Shown: positions 43,802-52,666 of the stretch, piece by piece
Position numbering within the stretch: the first letter of the stretch is position 1
How the letters are laid out: each line of letters begins with the position of its first letter
Made by a program: the position numbers and the translations under genes
Assembly (NCBI GenBank): GCA_031420365.1
Contig: JANOMP010000007.1
Span: forward strand, 1-64,000
Origin: Leadbetterella sp031420365
GTDB lineage: Bacteria > Bacteroidota > Bacteroidia > Cytophagales > Spirosomataceae
DNA: 64,000 nt
Reading direction: 5' to 3'
Notes under the pieces: model-generated
What the model saw: only the letters and a program-made list of their open reading frames with translations
What the model was told of the DNA's origin: nothing
Databases searched by the model: none

Positions 43802-43937
43802 AAAAAACAAAAATACATTTAGAGCTATATTCTTAATCTTTTTGGCAATAGTATTATATATTTTGTATGATATGTCACGACAGACTACAGCACCTTGGAA
43901 TAAAAAAAAGCAAATTGAGAGGGCTTTCCCCAAATAA
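43794..43937 (+). CDS. Small single-pass membrane protein (47 aa)
   Basis: ATG at 43794 lies inside the end of the phosphatase gene. The peptide has a basic start (MNKKNKNTFRA), one membrane helix (IFLIFLAIVLYILY) and a short tail containing TAPWNKKKQIERAF. The overlap of 8 bp with the upstream gene and the full helix argue that it is a real, coupled small gene. I do not recognise a family. Confidence 0.5.
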   Translation: MNKKNKNTFRAIFLIFLAIVLYILYDMSRQTTAPWNKKKQIERAFPK

Positions 43938-43941
43938 AAAA

Positions 43942-43972
43942 AACTGCATCTAATCAATGATAGGATACAGTT
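43942..43972. terminator. Imperfect hairpin between converging genes
   Basis: AACTGCATC pairs, with one mismatch, with GATACAGTT, between the small membrane protein gene and the converging GbsR-type gene. It is a possible terminator and weaker than the others in the window. Confidence 0.35.
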
Positions 43973-43993
43973 AAATTATTATTTCAAAAACCA

Positions 43994-44497
43994 CTATTTA
44001 AATAACTTTAAAAAATTGGTTTTTAACCAACTTTCTTCCGATTTTATTACCATCTCTATTGTACTATCTGCAAAACCAGCTACCGTATTAATATCAGCAA
44101 TAATTTTTAACAATTCTTTATTTTCTTCAGAATCTGCAGAAAGTCCTTTTTTGATTTCATCCATAGATTCTAAAATTGGAGCAATCTCCCGTCTTCGTCT
44201 TTCTCTAGCTATCTGCCGAGCTACTTTCCAAATATCTTTTTCAGCATGAAAAAATTCTTTCCTTTCTCCTGGCAACAATTGCTTATAAATAAGACCCCAA
44301 GTCATCAAATCTCTAAGGTTCATATTCACATTCCCTCTTGAAATTTGAAGTTCATCCATAATTTCATCTGCATTTAATGACCTTGAAGAAAGCAAAAGCA
44401 AAGCGTGAATTTGTGACATAGTTCTGTTGATCCCCCATTGAGTGGCCAAGGTACCCCATGTGTGAATAAACCGATCTTTCGCTTCTTTTAATTCCAT
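43994..44497 (-). CDS. GbsR/MarR family regulator
   Basis: 167 aa. A winged helix domain at about residues 20-90: TMSQIHALLLLSSRSLNADEIMDELQISRGNVNMNLRDLMTWGLI, the pattern of GbsR-type MarR regulators. KQLLPGERKEFFHAEKDIWKVA is the wing and following helix; the C-terminal part forms dimerisation helices. It is divergent from a lipoprotein gene, with a 7-bp-arm inverted repeat between them (44598-44616). Ligand unknown. Confidence 0.87.
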   Translation of the reverse strand: MELKEAKDRFIHTWGTLATQWGINRTMSQIHALLLLSSRSLNADEIMDELQISRGNVNMNLRDLMTWGLIYKQLLPGERKEFFHAEKDIWKVARQIARERRRREIAPILESMDEIKKGLSADSEENKELLKIIADINTVAGFADSTIEMVIKSEESWLKTNFLKLFK

Positions 44498-44597
44498 AAA
44501 ATTATCTTATATTATATTTATAGCACGCATATTAAGTTCCAAATTAAAATAGTTATTTTGAATTTTCAAAATATTCTGAAAGTTTTCTTTCAAAAAA

Positions 44598-44616
44598 AAA
44601 GACAAATTATGTCTTT
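44598..44616. promoter_or_regulatory. Inverted repeat, possible GbsR operator
   Basis: AAAGACA-AATTA-TGTCTTT, perfect 7-bp arms with a 5-bp centre, between the divergent GbsR-type and lipoprotein genes. It directly abuts an ATG at 44617, which is another reason to place the lipoprotein start further downstream. Confidence 0.4.
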
Positions 44617-44679
44617 ATGGTATGTTTTTTGAGAATAAATAACATGTACCATTACATTATTACTAAAATTATGCCAATT

Positions 44680-45138
44680 ATGTTTGTATTAATTAAAAGA
44701 ATAAAATCTTTTTTTGCCAAAAATATTGCTATTCTTATTGTTTTAGCATTATTTTTCTCGTGTTCAAAAAATGAAATAAAAATATCTCTAGCAGACCAAA
44801 TGTCTGGAGATTATATTGCCAAATCAATAAATATTGGAGGCACTTTAATTCCTATGCCATTTATTTCAGGAAAAACAATTTTAGATATAAAATTTGTTGT
44901 AACCAAAAAAATGGATAAAGAAGTAAGTTTAGTAGTAGAACTTAAAGAAACTTTGGATGGAAAAGATAAGTTAAGCCGAGAGAATTATGATAAACTTACC
45001 CTTAAAGAGAATGTGGACGGCTCTATTTCGCTATGGTTGCCAGAGGGAAAAGAAATAGCTAAAGTATCCAATCAAACCATTAAAGCAAAGTATGATTTTA
45101 ATGGAATTGAAACTACAATTGAAGGAGTAAAAAAATAA
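44680..45138 (+). CDS. Hypothetical lipoprotein
   Basis: 152 aa from the chosen start. A basic n-region (LIKRIKSFFAKN) and hydrophobic core end in ALFFSC, so Cys 28 is the lipid site. The mature part (about 125 aa) has beta-strand character (GDYIAKSINIGGTLIPMP, LSLWLPEG-type turns) like small lipocalin-like envelope proteins, but no family is recognised. In-frame starts at 44617, 44644 and 44671 would give signal regions too long. It converges on the DtxR-type gene. Confidence 0.55.
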   Translation: MFVLIKRIKSFFAKNIAILIVLALFFSCSKNEIKISLADQMSGDYIAKSINIGGTLIPMPFISGKTILDIKFVVTKKMDKEVSLVVELKETLDGKDKLSRENYDKLTLKENVDGSISLWLPEGKEIAKVSNQTIKAKYDFNGIETTIEGVKK

Positions 45139-45154
45139 TAAAAGCTGATTTTTT

Positions 45155-45811
45155 TTAACTTTTTTTGAGGACTAAAATATTTTGACATACTGATTCGCTT
45201 AAATTTTCGATTTTATCTGAAAATAATATTTTCATGCTTTTGTCAAAATCTTGATGACTTTTTACCTTTAAAGATTCTCCTAATTTTAGGGTAATATTTC
45301 CTAAAAGTCTTAAAAAACTATCTGATGAATTTGCAACTCCTGCAAATGTAACAACATCATTAATAGCACAATCACTAAGTTTTACATAATTCAAAGTCGG
45401 CAAAACTCCGTTTTCATCTGGTATTGGTGAACCATGAGGATCCACTTTTGGATGGTTTAAAATCTCAGAAATTTTATTGAAAAATGCTGCTGATTTGATA
45501 TGCTCTACTTGTTCCGCAATTTCATGAACTTCATCCCAGGCAAAACCCATTTCTTCAACCAAATAAATTTCTGTTAACCTATGCTTTCTAATTATCAAAC
45601 CCGCCTCTCTTTTGCCTTTTTCTGTTAAACTCAATGGCCGATATTTCTCATAGTTAACTAAACCTTTTTCTGAAAGTTTCTTTACCATAGAATTAACAGT
45701 AGGCATTTTTATGGAAAGCCCTACACTCAAATCCATAACACTCACCTCGGATTCTCCCATTCCCAGATGATAAAGTGTCTTTAGATAATTTTCTTCTGTT
45801 AGTGATAACAT
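45155..45811 (-). CDS. DtxR/MntR family metal-dependent regulator
   Basis: 218 aa. TEENYLKTLYHLG and SVGLSIKMPTVNSMVKKLSEKGLVNYEKYR form the winged helix. RKHRLTEIYLVEEMGFAWDEVHEIAEQVEHI is the dimerisation and metal-binding region with Glu/His ligands. A FeoA-like SH3 domain fills about residues 140-215. It probably represses manganese or iron transport genes when metal is plentiful. The ATG at 45811 (MLSLTEENY) fits the family N-terminus better than one 60 bp upstream. Confidence 0.9.
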   Translation of the reverse strand: MLSLTEENYLKTLYHLGMGESEVSVMDLSVGLSIKMPTVNSMVKKLSEKGLVNYEKYRPLSLTEKGKREAGLIIRKHRLTEIYLVEEMGFAWDEVHEIAEQVEHIKSAAFFNKISEILNHPKVDPHGSPIPDENGVLPTLNYVKLSDCAINDVVTFAGVANSSDSFLRLLGNITLKLGESLKVKSHQDFDKSMKILFSDKIENLSESVCQNILVLKKS

Positions 45812-45915
45812 AAATAAAAATAGAGTTAGAAGTTTTCTCGAAAAATAAATTTTCGTTTTAAAGGGTAACAAAAATGCTTTTTATGATAGTTAAGAAACAA
45901 ATCAGATAACCATAA

Positions 45916-47397
45916 TCACGCAGGTTGATGTTCCTTTCTCAATAAATCATTTACTGTTTTTACAGGATTGAAAGTAATTAAAGGAACTTCTACAAAAAGT
46001 GTATTCCAATTTGCCATAGCTCCATTCCATAAGCCGGGCAATTCTTGAGCCTTGAGTGTTTTTCCACTTTGAGATTTTTCGGTAATAAATCCAGTTGTAG
46101 GATCTCTAAAAGCAAGTAAATCATATTTCAATTTCTTATGATTTTTTACAGCACAAATTAAGTCAACTGGATTAAAATGGGTTGCCATTTCGAAAATTTT
46201 CTTTTGTTTCTTGTTTTTCATGTTAATTTGAGCCGACTCTACAACATGCAAAGAAATGGACTCATCAGAATTTTTTACCCAAAAAGGCCCTCCACCAGGT
46301 TCACCCACGTTTTTCACCATTCCACAAATTCTTAAAGGTCGGTCTAACTTATGAATAGCATAAGATAATTTAGCATCATAAGAAAGAGACCTAAATCCTT
46401 TTGGAGGTTCTACATTTAGTGAGGTTCTAATATATTTCAATGACTTATTTAACATATAACCACTTACATTAGGTTTTTCTAGTGCTTTTGAAAACTTAAA
46501 TATTTGCTTTTGAAAATTCAGCAATAAGCCTGCTAGTGCTTTTTTATATGCAATTGTTTCCTCTTTTAAATGATCGGGCACTACATTGTCAATGTTTTTT
46601 ATAAAAATCACCTCAGCATCTTGTTCATTTAAATTCTCCAATAAAGCGCCATGCCCAGCAGGCCGGAACAAAATATTTCCAGTTTTATCTCTGAAAGGTT
46701 CATTTTTCATATCCACCGCAATAGTATCTGTAGAAGGTTTTTGCTCTGAAAAACTTATGTCAAATTTTACTTTAAAAATCTCTTGATATTTTACTAATAC
46801 ATTTGATAAGAGCTCTTTGAATTTTTTCTTATGCTCAGGAGAAACTGTAAAATGCAACTTTACCCTTCCTTTATTATTTGCATATAAAGCCCCTTCTACC
46901 AAGTGTTCTTCTACTGCTGTCCTAGTACTATCTTTATAGGAGTGAAATTCTAGAAGACCTTTGGGCATTGCTCCATAATCTAATCCATCGGCGTTTAGCA
47001 ACCCTTCCAAAATATTCTGTTTGCTATCTGATTTCATAGCTTTTTTTAAACTTTCATAAAAAGCAAAATCTTTCAATTGCAAAAAAAACTGGTCGACGGA
47101 CTTATCAAAATTAGATTCGTCTTTAGCAGAAAATAAAGATTTAAACATTCTACTAGCAGCACCCGATGCCGGAACAAACTTCAATAACTTTTTTTTGGAA
47201 GCTAATCTGGCAAATAATTCTAAATATTCTGATTTGGCAATATCATCTAGTTTTATAATTCCGTTGCCAATTGTCGCAGCCTTTATGACATTCAGAAAAG
47301 GAAACCCTGTTCTAAAATTTTCTATTTGTTCATTAACAATGTCTAATTTACTACCTCTTTTAGCTATTTGACTTAAATCTCTATTAGTAAAACTCAT
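45916..47397 (-). CDS. DUF4301 family protein
   Basis: 493 aa, no signal peptide. The N-terminus matches DUF4301 (FTNRDLSQIAKRGSKLDIVNEQIENF). Conserved blocks are FVPASGAASRMFKSLF, FRPAGHGALLENLN and GMVKNVGEPGGGPFWV. The arrangement of VPASGAASRMFK and GHGALLENL is reminiscent of nucleotide-sugar pyrophosphorylase-type folds, which is only an impression. It is transcribed alone. Function unknown. Confidence 0.85.
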   Translation of the reverse strand: MSFTNRDLSQIAKRGSKLDIVNEQIENFRTGFPFLNVIKAATIGNGIIKLDDIAKSEYLELFARLASKKKLLKFVPASGAASRMFKSLFSAKDESNFDKSVDQFFLQLKDFAFYESLKKAMKSDSKQNILEGLLNADGLDYGAMPKGLLEFHSYKDSTRTAVEEHLVEGALYANNKGRVKLHFTVSPEHKKKFKELLSNVLVKYQEIFKVKFDISFSEQKPSTDTIAVDMKNEPFRDKTGNILFRPAGHGALLENLNEQDAEVIFIKNIDNVVPDHLKEETIAYKKALAGLLLNFQKQIFKFSKALEKPNVSGYMLNKSLKYIRTSLNVEPPKGFRSLSYDAKLSYAIHKLDRPLRICGMVKNVGEPGGGPFWVKNSDESISLHVVESAQINMKNKKQKKIFEMATHFNPVDLICAVKNHKKLKYDLLAFRDPTTGFITEKSQSGKTLKAQELPGLWNGAMANWNTLFVEVPLITFNPVKTVNDLLRKEHQPA

Positions 47398-47504
47398 AAA
47401 TTCCTTATTTCAATAATTAGAGCCTCAAATAGCTAAAAAGTTTTTTTAATCGCAAATATTTGGAAAGAAAAAATTGAAAAACGAATAGCAATGCGATGAA
47501 TATG

Positions 47505-47531
47505 AAAAAAGTCGCTCGAAAGCGACTTTTT
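47505..47531 (-). terminator. Terminator downstream of tRNA-Gln
   Basis: AAAAGTCGCT (47507-47516), tetraloop CGAA, AGCGACTTTT (47521-47530): a perfect 10-bp stem immediately 3' of the tRNA on the minus strand. Confidence 0.8.
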
Positions 47532-47534
47532 ATG

Positions 47535-47605
47535 TTGGCTTACCAGGGCTCGAACCTGGAATAACGGCACCAAAAACCGCTGTGTTACCATTACACCATA
47601 AGCCA
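47535..47605 (-). tRNA. tRNA-Gln (anticodon UUG)
   Basis: The reverse complement folds as a cloverleaf. The acceptor stem is TGGCTTA/TAAGCCA and the D arm starts GTGTAATGGTAACAC. The anticodon stem is GCGGT/GCCGT with loop TTTTGGT (anticodon TTG), and the T arm is CCAGG-TTCGAGC-CCTGG. It is 71 nt without an encoded CCA. Confidence 0.93.
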
Positions 47606-47712
47606 ATCCTGTAACGTGGGTGCAAAATTACATCTTCCAACCAATTCTTCCAAACAGATTATGAAAAAAATTATTTCTAATTACTAATATAAATAATTTA
47701 TTCAAAAGACTT

Positions 47713-48534
47713 TCAATGTAAATAGCTGAACTTCAAAGGGTCTGGGAACTTAAAGACATAGTTTGATACTTCTAATAATTTTTCCACACTTATAGTTTTA
47801 TATTCCATAGTATTATGTAATTCAGAAAAAGTTGGAGTAGCATATCCATAAGGATTACAACAACACTCAACTATTTGTTTTCTTGAAGGATGTGAAGGAC
47901 TAACAACATTAAATATTTCTCCCCACAAATTTTGATTAAGAATGGTGGAAATGACTCCAATGGCATCGTCTCTGTGAATATAATTTACAAGCGAATTGCC
48001 GTCAATTAATCCCTTTCCACCTCCAAAATACCTACAAGGAATTCTATCATAACCCATTAATCCTCCAAATCTTAAAACAGTGAATTTAATTCCTAGACTT
48101 AAACAAACTTCGGATAATAATTTCTCAGCTTTAACTAAAAAATGCAAAGGCAAAGCCTCCCTTTCTTTAAGCATTTGACCTGTAGAAGGATAAACTGAGG
48201 TTGAACTTATAAAAATAATTTTCTTGATAAATCTATTTGACTCAATTAGATCATTCAAAGTTTTTATCTGTTCCAAATGAAAAATTTCCCCCATACTTCG
48301 TGTTTTTGGAGGAATATTGATAAACAACAATTCAGAATCAAAAAATGAAATATCTCCCTCAAAACCTGGATTTAACTTAATTTTAAATGGCACTATTTTT
48401 AATGCCTCCAAGCCTTTCAACTTTTCTTCAGATGTAGTACTTCCTTTTACTAAATAATTTTTAGAAACTAATTTATTCGCTAAAGGCAATCCAAGCCAGC
48501 CACAACCTAAAATAGATACAGATTTGTTTTCCAT
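47713..48534 (-). CDS. NAD(P)-dependent epimerase/reductase family protein
   Basis: 273 aa. ILGCGWLGLPLANKLV is the Rossmann GxGxxG loop in the GCGWLG form typical of YeeZ-like SDR-extended proteins. FISSTSVYPSTGQ carries the Ser/Thr and Tyr of the site, though the usual YxxxK is not obvious (HFLVKAEKLLSE has the Lys only). NYIHRDDAIGVI is a family block. Start at 48534 (MENKSVSIL) is preferred to one 30 bp upstream. Substrate unknown. Confidence 0.82.
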   Translation of the reverse strand: MENKSVSILGCGWLGLPLANKLVSKNYLVKGSTTSEEKLKGLEALKIVPFKIKLNPGFEGDISFFDSELLFINIPPKTRSMGEIFHLEQIKTLNDLIESNRFIKKIIFISSTSVYPSTGQMLKEREALPLHFLVKAEKLLSEVCLSLGIKFTVLRFGGLMGYDRIPCRYFGGGKGLIDGNSLVNYIHRDDAIGVISTILNQNLWGEIFNVVSPSHPSRKQIVECCCNPYGYATPTFSELHNTMEYKTISVEKLLEVSNYVFKFPDPLKFSYLH

Positions 48535-48763
48535 AGTCAATAAAACAAAAAATCTGGAATACAAGTTTACAATCCAACAAAAACAAAGAGTATTTCTTTA
48601 AAAAACAAGAATACCGACAGAGATCTATTAGTTTTGTAGAAAATAAAAAAACAATATTAATTTAATAAAAGTATTAAAAAATAATACAATTAAATTTCAA
48701 AGAAAGAATTTTCTTGTAATAAATGATGATAATTAAATGGCCCAATCAAAGTAGTTTTTCAAC

Positions 48764-49390
48764 ATGAAAGAACCGAATATAATTGGCATTACTGGGGGAA
48801 GTGCATCAGGAAAGACTTTCTTTCTAAATAGCTTGCTTAGTCATTTTTCGAAAGACGAAATATGCCTTATATCCCAAGATAATTATTATAAAGAGATAAG
48901 CAAAGTACCTAAAGATGAAAATGGAATAGAAAATTTTGATCTTCCTGAATCTATAGATTTTAAACTTTTTGCTGAACACATCAATGACCTTAAACAGGGA
49001 AAAGTTGTAAAAAAAGAAGAATACGTATTTAACAATGCTAAAACTATGGCAGAAATACTAGTATTTAAACCTGCACCCATTATTGTGGTGGAGGGTATTT
49101 TTGTTTTCCATGACCCTTCTATTTCAAAACTTCTTAATCTTAAAGTATTTATAGACGCAAAAGAGCACATTAAGATTAGAAGAAGAATAATAAGAGATAA
49201 TAACGAACGCGGATATGATTTAGAAGATGTTCTTTACAGATGGGAAAATCATGTTGCTCCAACTTATGAAAAATTCATTAAACCAACCAAACAAGACGCT
49301 GACATTATTATTAACAACAACAAACACTTTGAAAAAGGCCTAAAAATTCTTACTTCCTACTTAAATCTAGTTTTAAAAGAGCAAGCCTAA
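48764..49390 (+). CDS. udk: Uridine kinase
   Basis: 208 aa. GITGGSASGKTFF is the P-loop, ISQDNYYKEISK and DHPESxxF-like FDLPESIDF the substrate region, and VVEGIFVF the Walker B strand. It phosphorylates uridine/cytidine for pyrimidine salvage, with ATP or GTP. The length and motifs are normal. It stands alone with AT-rich flanks. Confidence 0.9.
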   Translation: MKEPNIIGITGGSASGKTFFLNSLLSHFSKDEICLISQDNYYKEISKVPKDENGIENFDLPESIDFKLFAEHINDLKQGKVVKKEEYVFNNAKTMAEILVFKPAPIIVVEGIFVFHDPSISKLLNLKVFIDAKEHIKIRRRIIRDNNERGYDLEDVLYRWENHVAPTYEKFIKPTKQDADIIINNNKHFEKGLKILTSYLNLVLKEQA

Positions 49391-49933
49391 TCCATTATAA
49401 AATTCCCTAAATAAATTTATTTGTATTCTAGCTTTGCATTTTAAACTAAATTCAAATTTCTAAAAAAACTTGACTTAATCTTCCTCTAATTTTGATTTTT
49501 TAATCAAAATACATTATCCTACTTATTTTTTATCAAAATATTTTATTCTCTTTTAAAATAACCGCGTAAAAATACCAATCAAAACGAGTACTTTAACTCT
49601 TTTTTAACAGTGAAGTCAATAGTAATTTTGGAACATTGAAAACTAAAAAATGTTAAATATGAATTCTAAAGGTTTATAAAAAATAAAATTTGTTTGAAAA
49701 ATTAAAGGATAAAAAATTATAAAAAGAATTTAAAGAAACTTTTAATCATACTTTTTGATTCGCGTAGATAAATAAAGAGGTTAAAAATTACTATCAATAA
49801 AAAAATCAAAACATTGCAATTGGATTAGCATTGAGAATACATTTTTAGAAATTTATATCCGTTTATAAAGTTGTACATTTTTTAATTTCATAAAATACTC
49901 GAATTTAATGGTTTAGGTTTAATAGGTAAAAAC
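49391..49933. other. Long AT-rich gap, nothing recognisable
   Basis: Over 540 bp between udk and the nrdB terminator. It is strongly AT-rich with stops in all frames and no tRNA, repeat, IS remnant or good hairpin that I can see. It could hold a decayed gene or a small RNA, but nothing positive supports that. Confidence 0.4.
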
Positions 49934-49967
49934 AAAAAGGTCCTTTTCAATGAAAAGGACTATTTTT
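49934..49967 (-). terminator. Terminator of nrdB
   Basis: GTCCTTTTCA (49940-49949) is inverted at 49951-49960 (TGAAAAGGAC). On the minus strand a T-rich tract follows. It lies 30 bp after the nrdB stop. Confidence 0.75.
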
Positions 49968-49996
49968 TATTTCAAACAATATAAATTAAAACTAAA

Positions 49997-50983
49997 TTAA
50001 AAATCCTCATCTAATGAAAATGACATTTTTTCTCTATCTGATGTTACTCCAGCTTTTTGATACTCCCCTACTCTTTTCTCGAAGAAATTTGTTTTTCCTT
50101 GTAAAGATATCATATCCATGAAATCAAAAGGATTAGTAGCATTATATACTTTCTTTAATTGAAGGGATTCTAACAAGTGATCAGCAACAAACTCAATATA
50201 CTGGCACATTTGTAAAGCGTTCATTCCAATAAGTGAAACTGGAAGAGCGTCTGTAACAAATTCTTTTTCAATTTCTACTGCATCCTTTATGATTGCATAA
50301 ATAGAGTCTTCAGGAAGTTTGTTTTTGATATATTCATTATAAAGAAGACAAGCAAAATCTCTGTGTAATCCTTCATCTCTAGAAATTAACTCATTCGAAA
50401 AAGTTAGCCCCGGCATCAATCCTCTTTTTTTCAACCAAAAAATTGAACAAAATGAACCCGAAAAGAAAATACCTTCCACTGCAGCAAATGCTATTAATCT
50501 TTCTATAAAATTACCGTTTTCAATCCATCTCATTGCCCAATCTGCTTTCTTTTTCACGCAAGGAATGTGATCTATAGCATTTAGCATTTTAGCCCGCTCG
50601 GTGGTGTCTTTCACATACGTGTCTATCAGCAAAGAATACGTTTCAGCATGAATATTCTCGATCATAATTTGAAAACCATAAAAACACTTTGCTTCGGCAT
50701 ACTGAACATTTGACAAAAAGCCAACGGCCAGATTTTCATTGACAATACCATCTGAAGCAGCGAAAAAGGCCAAAACATGAGAAATGAAATGGCGTTCACC
50801 GTCATTCATTCCTTCCCAGTCTTTATAATCTTGCGATAAATCAAGCTCTTCCGCAGTCCAAAAAGACGCTTCAGCTTTTTTATAATACTCCCAAATATCT
50901 AGGTGCTTGATTGGGAAAATAACAAATCTTGATGGATCATCAAGCATCAAAGGCTCGGAAAGCTTTAGTTCGGCGTCAGTCAT
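49997..50983 (-). CDS. nrdB: Ribonucleotide reductase beta subunit, class Ia
   Basis: 328 aa. Supplies the radical for deoxynucleotide synthesis. FWTAEELDLSQD (first ligand Asp), GFQIMIENIHAETYS (Glu and His ligands) and CFYGFQI (radical Tyr region) are intact. EIEKEFVTDALP and QYIEFVADHLL complete the metal site and helices. The start at 50983 is chosen because in-frame sequence upstream covers the leader and an operator-like palindrome. The alpha subunit gene is not adjacent. Confidence 0.94.
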   Translation of the reverse strand: MTDAELKLSEPLMLDDPSRFVIFPIKHLDIWEYYKKAEASFWTAEELDLSQDYKDWEGMNDGERHFISHVLAFFAASDGIVNENLAVGFLSNVQYAEAKCFYGFQIMIENIHAETYSLLIDTYVKDTTERAKMLNAIDHIPCVKKKADWAMRWIENGNFIERLIAFAAVEGIFFSGSFCSIFWLKKRGLMPGLTFSNELISRDEGLHRDFACLLYNEYIKNKLPEDSIYAIIKDAVEIEKEFVTDALPVSLIGMNALQMCQYIEFVADHLLESLQLKKVYNATNPFDFMDMISLQGKTNFFEKRVGEYQKAGVTSDREKMSFSLDEDF

Positions 50984-51026
50984 TTTAGGAGATATTCTTG
51001 AAAGTAATAATAAGCATTTATAGATA

Positions 51027-51044
51027 TACAGTGTATAAACTGTA
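51027..51044. promoter_or_regulatory. NrdR-like palindrome at the nrdB transcription start
   Basis: TACAGT-GTATAA-ACTGTA: 6-bp perfect arms with a TATA-centred middle. Over 16 positions it matches the NrdR box consensus ACACWATATATWGTGT at about 12. It lies just downstream of the nrdB -7 element, where a bound repressor would block initiation. Only one box is visible, whereas NrdR usually uses two. Confidence 0.5.
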
Positions 51045-51049
51045 ATAAT

Positions 51050-51081
51050 CAAAATTAGTTCTATTTTTTGTTAAAAACAAA
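51050..51081 (-). promoter_or_regulatory. Promoter of nrdB
   Basis: On the minus strand TTTG (51078-51081), 20 bases, TAATTTTG (51050-51057). This full match to both consensus boxes predicts a leader of about 60 nt that includes the palindrome at 51027-51044. Confidence 0.7.
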
Positions 51082-51223
51082 AATAAAATTTTCTAAACCG
51101 TTTAAATATTTTTACTAACGAATTATTTTAAATTGTGTAATTAGTCTTTTATTTCGAATAAAATTAAATTAATTTTATAGTTGAAATTCTAGAAAACTTC
51201 GCTAGAAATAAAATATCAAATAG

Positions 51224-52015
51224 ATGAATATTAATGGATTAAAAGTTAGATTTGTTATTGGCTTAGTTATGGCTTTGATGGCTATGCTGAGTTATTATAG
51301 TAAAACGCAAGAAAACCCTTTAACAGGAGAAAAACAACAAGTGAACTTGACTCCAGAACAAGAAGTTGCTCTGGGATTACAAGCAGCCCCTCAAATGGCG
51401 GAAGAATATGGAGGCCTTTATCCCGACAAGCAAGTGCAGGATCAAGTTAAAACATTAGGCAATAAGCTCATTAATACATTTAACCAAGATGTGCAAAGTA
51501 GAGGAATGGGTAATCCATTCAGTTTTGATTTTCATGTATTGGCTGATTCAAAAACTATAAATGCGTTTGCATTACCAGGCGGACAAGTGTTTATCACAGC
51601 TGCATTGTTAGGAAAATTGAAATCTTCTGACCAATTGGCTGCGATCATTGGCCATGAAATAGCGCATGTAGTGTTTAGACATTCTTCCGAGCAAATGGCC
51701 CAAACTGAATTTTATCAAGGATTGGCAGGAGCTGCCACAGCAGCAGCAGGAGACATGGGTGCTTCCCAAATTGCAAATTATGTGGCTCAGGCGAAACTTA
51801 TGAAATTTGGCAGAAACGATGAATTGGAGTCTGACGAATTTGGAATAAAATATATGGTTATGGCAGGCTATGACCCAAATGCAATGATTGAAGTAATGGA
51901 AATACTTGCAGAAGCTGGAGGGGGAAATGAAAGTGAGGAGTTTATGAGTACACACCCTAGCCCAGCCAATAGAATTACTAAAATAAAAGAACATATCGCT
52001 AAATATGGAAAATAA
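51224..52015 (+). CDS. M48 family metallopeptidase
   Basis: 263 aa. One N-terminal hydrophobic segment (FVIGLVMALMAML, residues 10-22) anchors or exports it. The zinc site is HEIAH (about 144-148) with the third ligand Glu in ELESDEFGIKYM (about 203). FALPGGQVFITAALL is the typical strand preceding it. It resembles BepA/LoiP-type periplasmic proteases that clear misfolded outer-membrane proteins. It faces the serpin operon end-to-end across 15 bp. Confidence 0.9.
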   Translation: MNINGLKVRFVIGLVMALMAMLSYYSKTQENPLTGEKQQVNLTPEQEVALGLQAAPQMAEEYGGLYPDKQVQDQVKTLGNKLINTFNQDVQSRGMGNPFSFDFHVLADSKTINAFALPGGQVFITAALLGKLKSSDQLAAIIGHEIAHVVFRHSSEQMAQTEFYQGLAGAATAAAGDMGASQIANYVAQAKLMKFGRNDELESDEFGIKYMVMAGYDPNAMIEVMEILAEAGGGNESEEFMSTHPSPANRITKIKEHIAKYGK

Positions 52016-52030
52016 ACTTGCTAACTTTTT

Positions 52031-52666
52031 TCACCATTCAAAGCCCACCCTCACTTGAAAACGTTTTAAATTTCTAGTTTCCATACTTGATAAAAGATAC
52101 TCGTTTACTTCTGTTTGCTTAATTTTTAAATATTGATATTTGTATCCGAAATTCACTAACCAAGAGGAACCATTCCTTGTCGGAAATTTCATTCCAAAAC
52201 TTGGATTAACCATTATTCCACCATATAATTTCTCATAATCATTTTTAGGATTGAGCCAATCAAATCCCCAACCTGCGTCTGCACCTATTTGTAATTTAGC
52301 TCCATTTTTACTTTTTTGAGCCACCACTTGTCTAATTCCTGCTGCAATGGGCATAATCAATGAAGAATTATAAGCGTCAAGCCCAGTAGTAATACCCACG
52401 GAAGTTTTGTGATTTAAAACTAATCCATTAAAGGTTTGTAAACTTAAATTTACAGTGTTTCTTAAGCTGTAATAATCAGAATTTGGTATTATAAAGCTTG
52501 AATAAATAGCAGGATAATAGTATGAATCACGAGTTCGACCGAAAAGAACACTAAATTCTGTCTGATTAACAAATGGATACTTTTCAAAAAAAATTTGTGT
52601 TTCTTGTGCATAAATAGTAGTCTCAAACTGTATCAAAAATAGGCCAAAAAGAGTTATTTTTTTCAT
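52031..52666 (-). CDS. Hypothetical outer membrane protein
   Basis: 211 aa with a signal peptide (residues 1-20, ending TIYAQ). The rest shows alternating strands (GITTGLDAYNSSLIMPIAAGI, LQIGADAGWGFDWL, WLVNFGYKYQYLKI) and ends FQVRVGFEW, an aromatic C-terminus like that of outer-membrane barrels. It overlaps the LVIVD gene by 4 bp and is the last gene of the serpin operon. No family is recognised. Confidence 0.6.
   Translation of the reverse strand: MKKITLFGLFLIQFETTIYAQETQIFFEKYPFVNQTEFSVLFGRTRDSYYYPAIYSSFIIPNSDYYSLRNTVNLSLQTFNGLVLNHKTSVGITTGLDAYNSSLIMPIAAGIRQVVAQKSKNGAKLQIGADAGWGFDWLNPKNDYEKLYGGIMVNPSFGMKFPTRNGSSWLVNFGYKYQYLKIKQTEVNEYLLSSMETRNLKRFQVRVGFEW

Noticed and set aside
49391..49933. 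Possible decayed gene or RNA between udk and nrdB
   Set aside because: No frame or fold stands out on either strand; only low-complexity AT sequence is seen.
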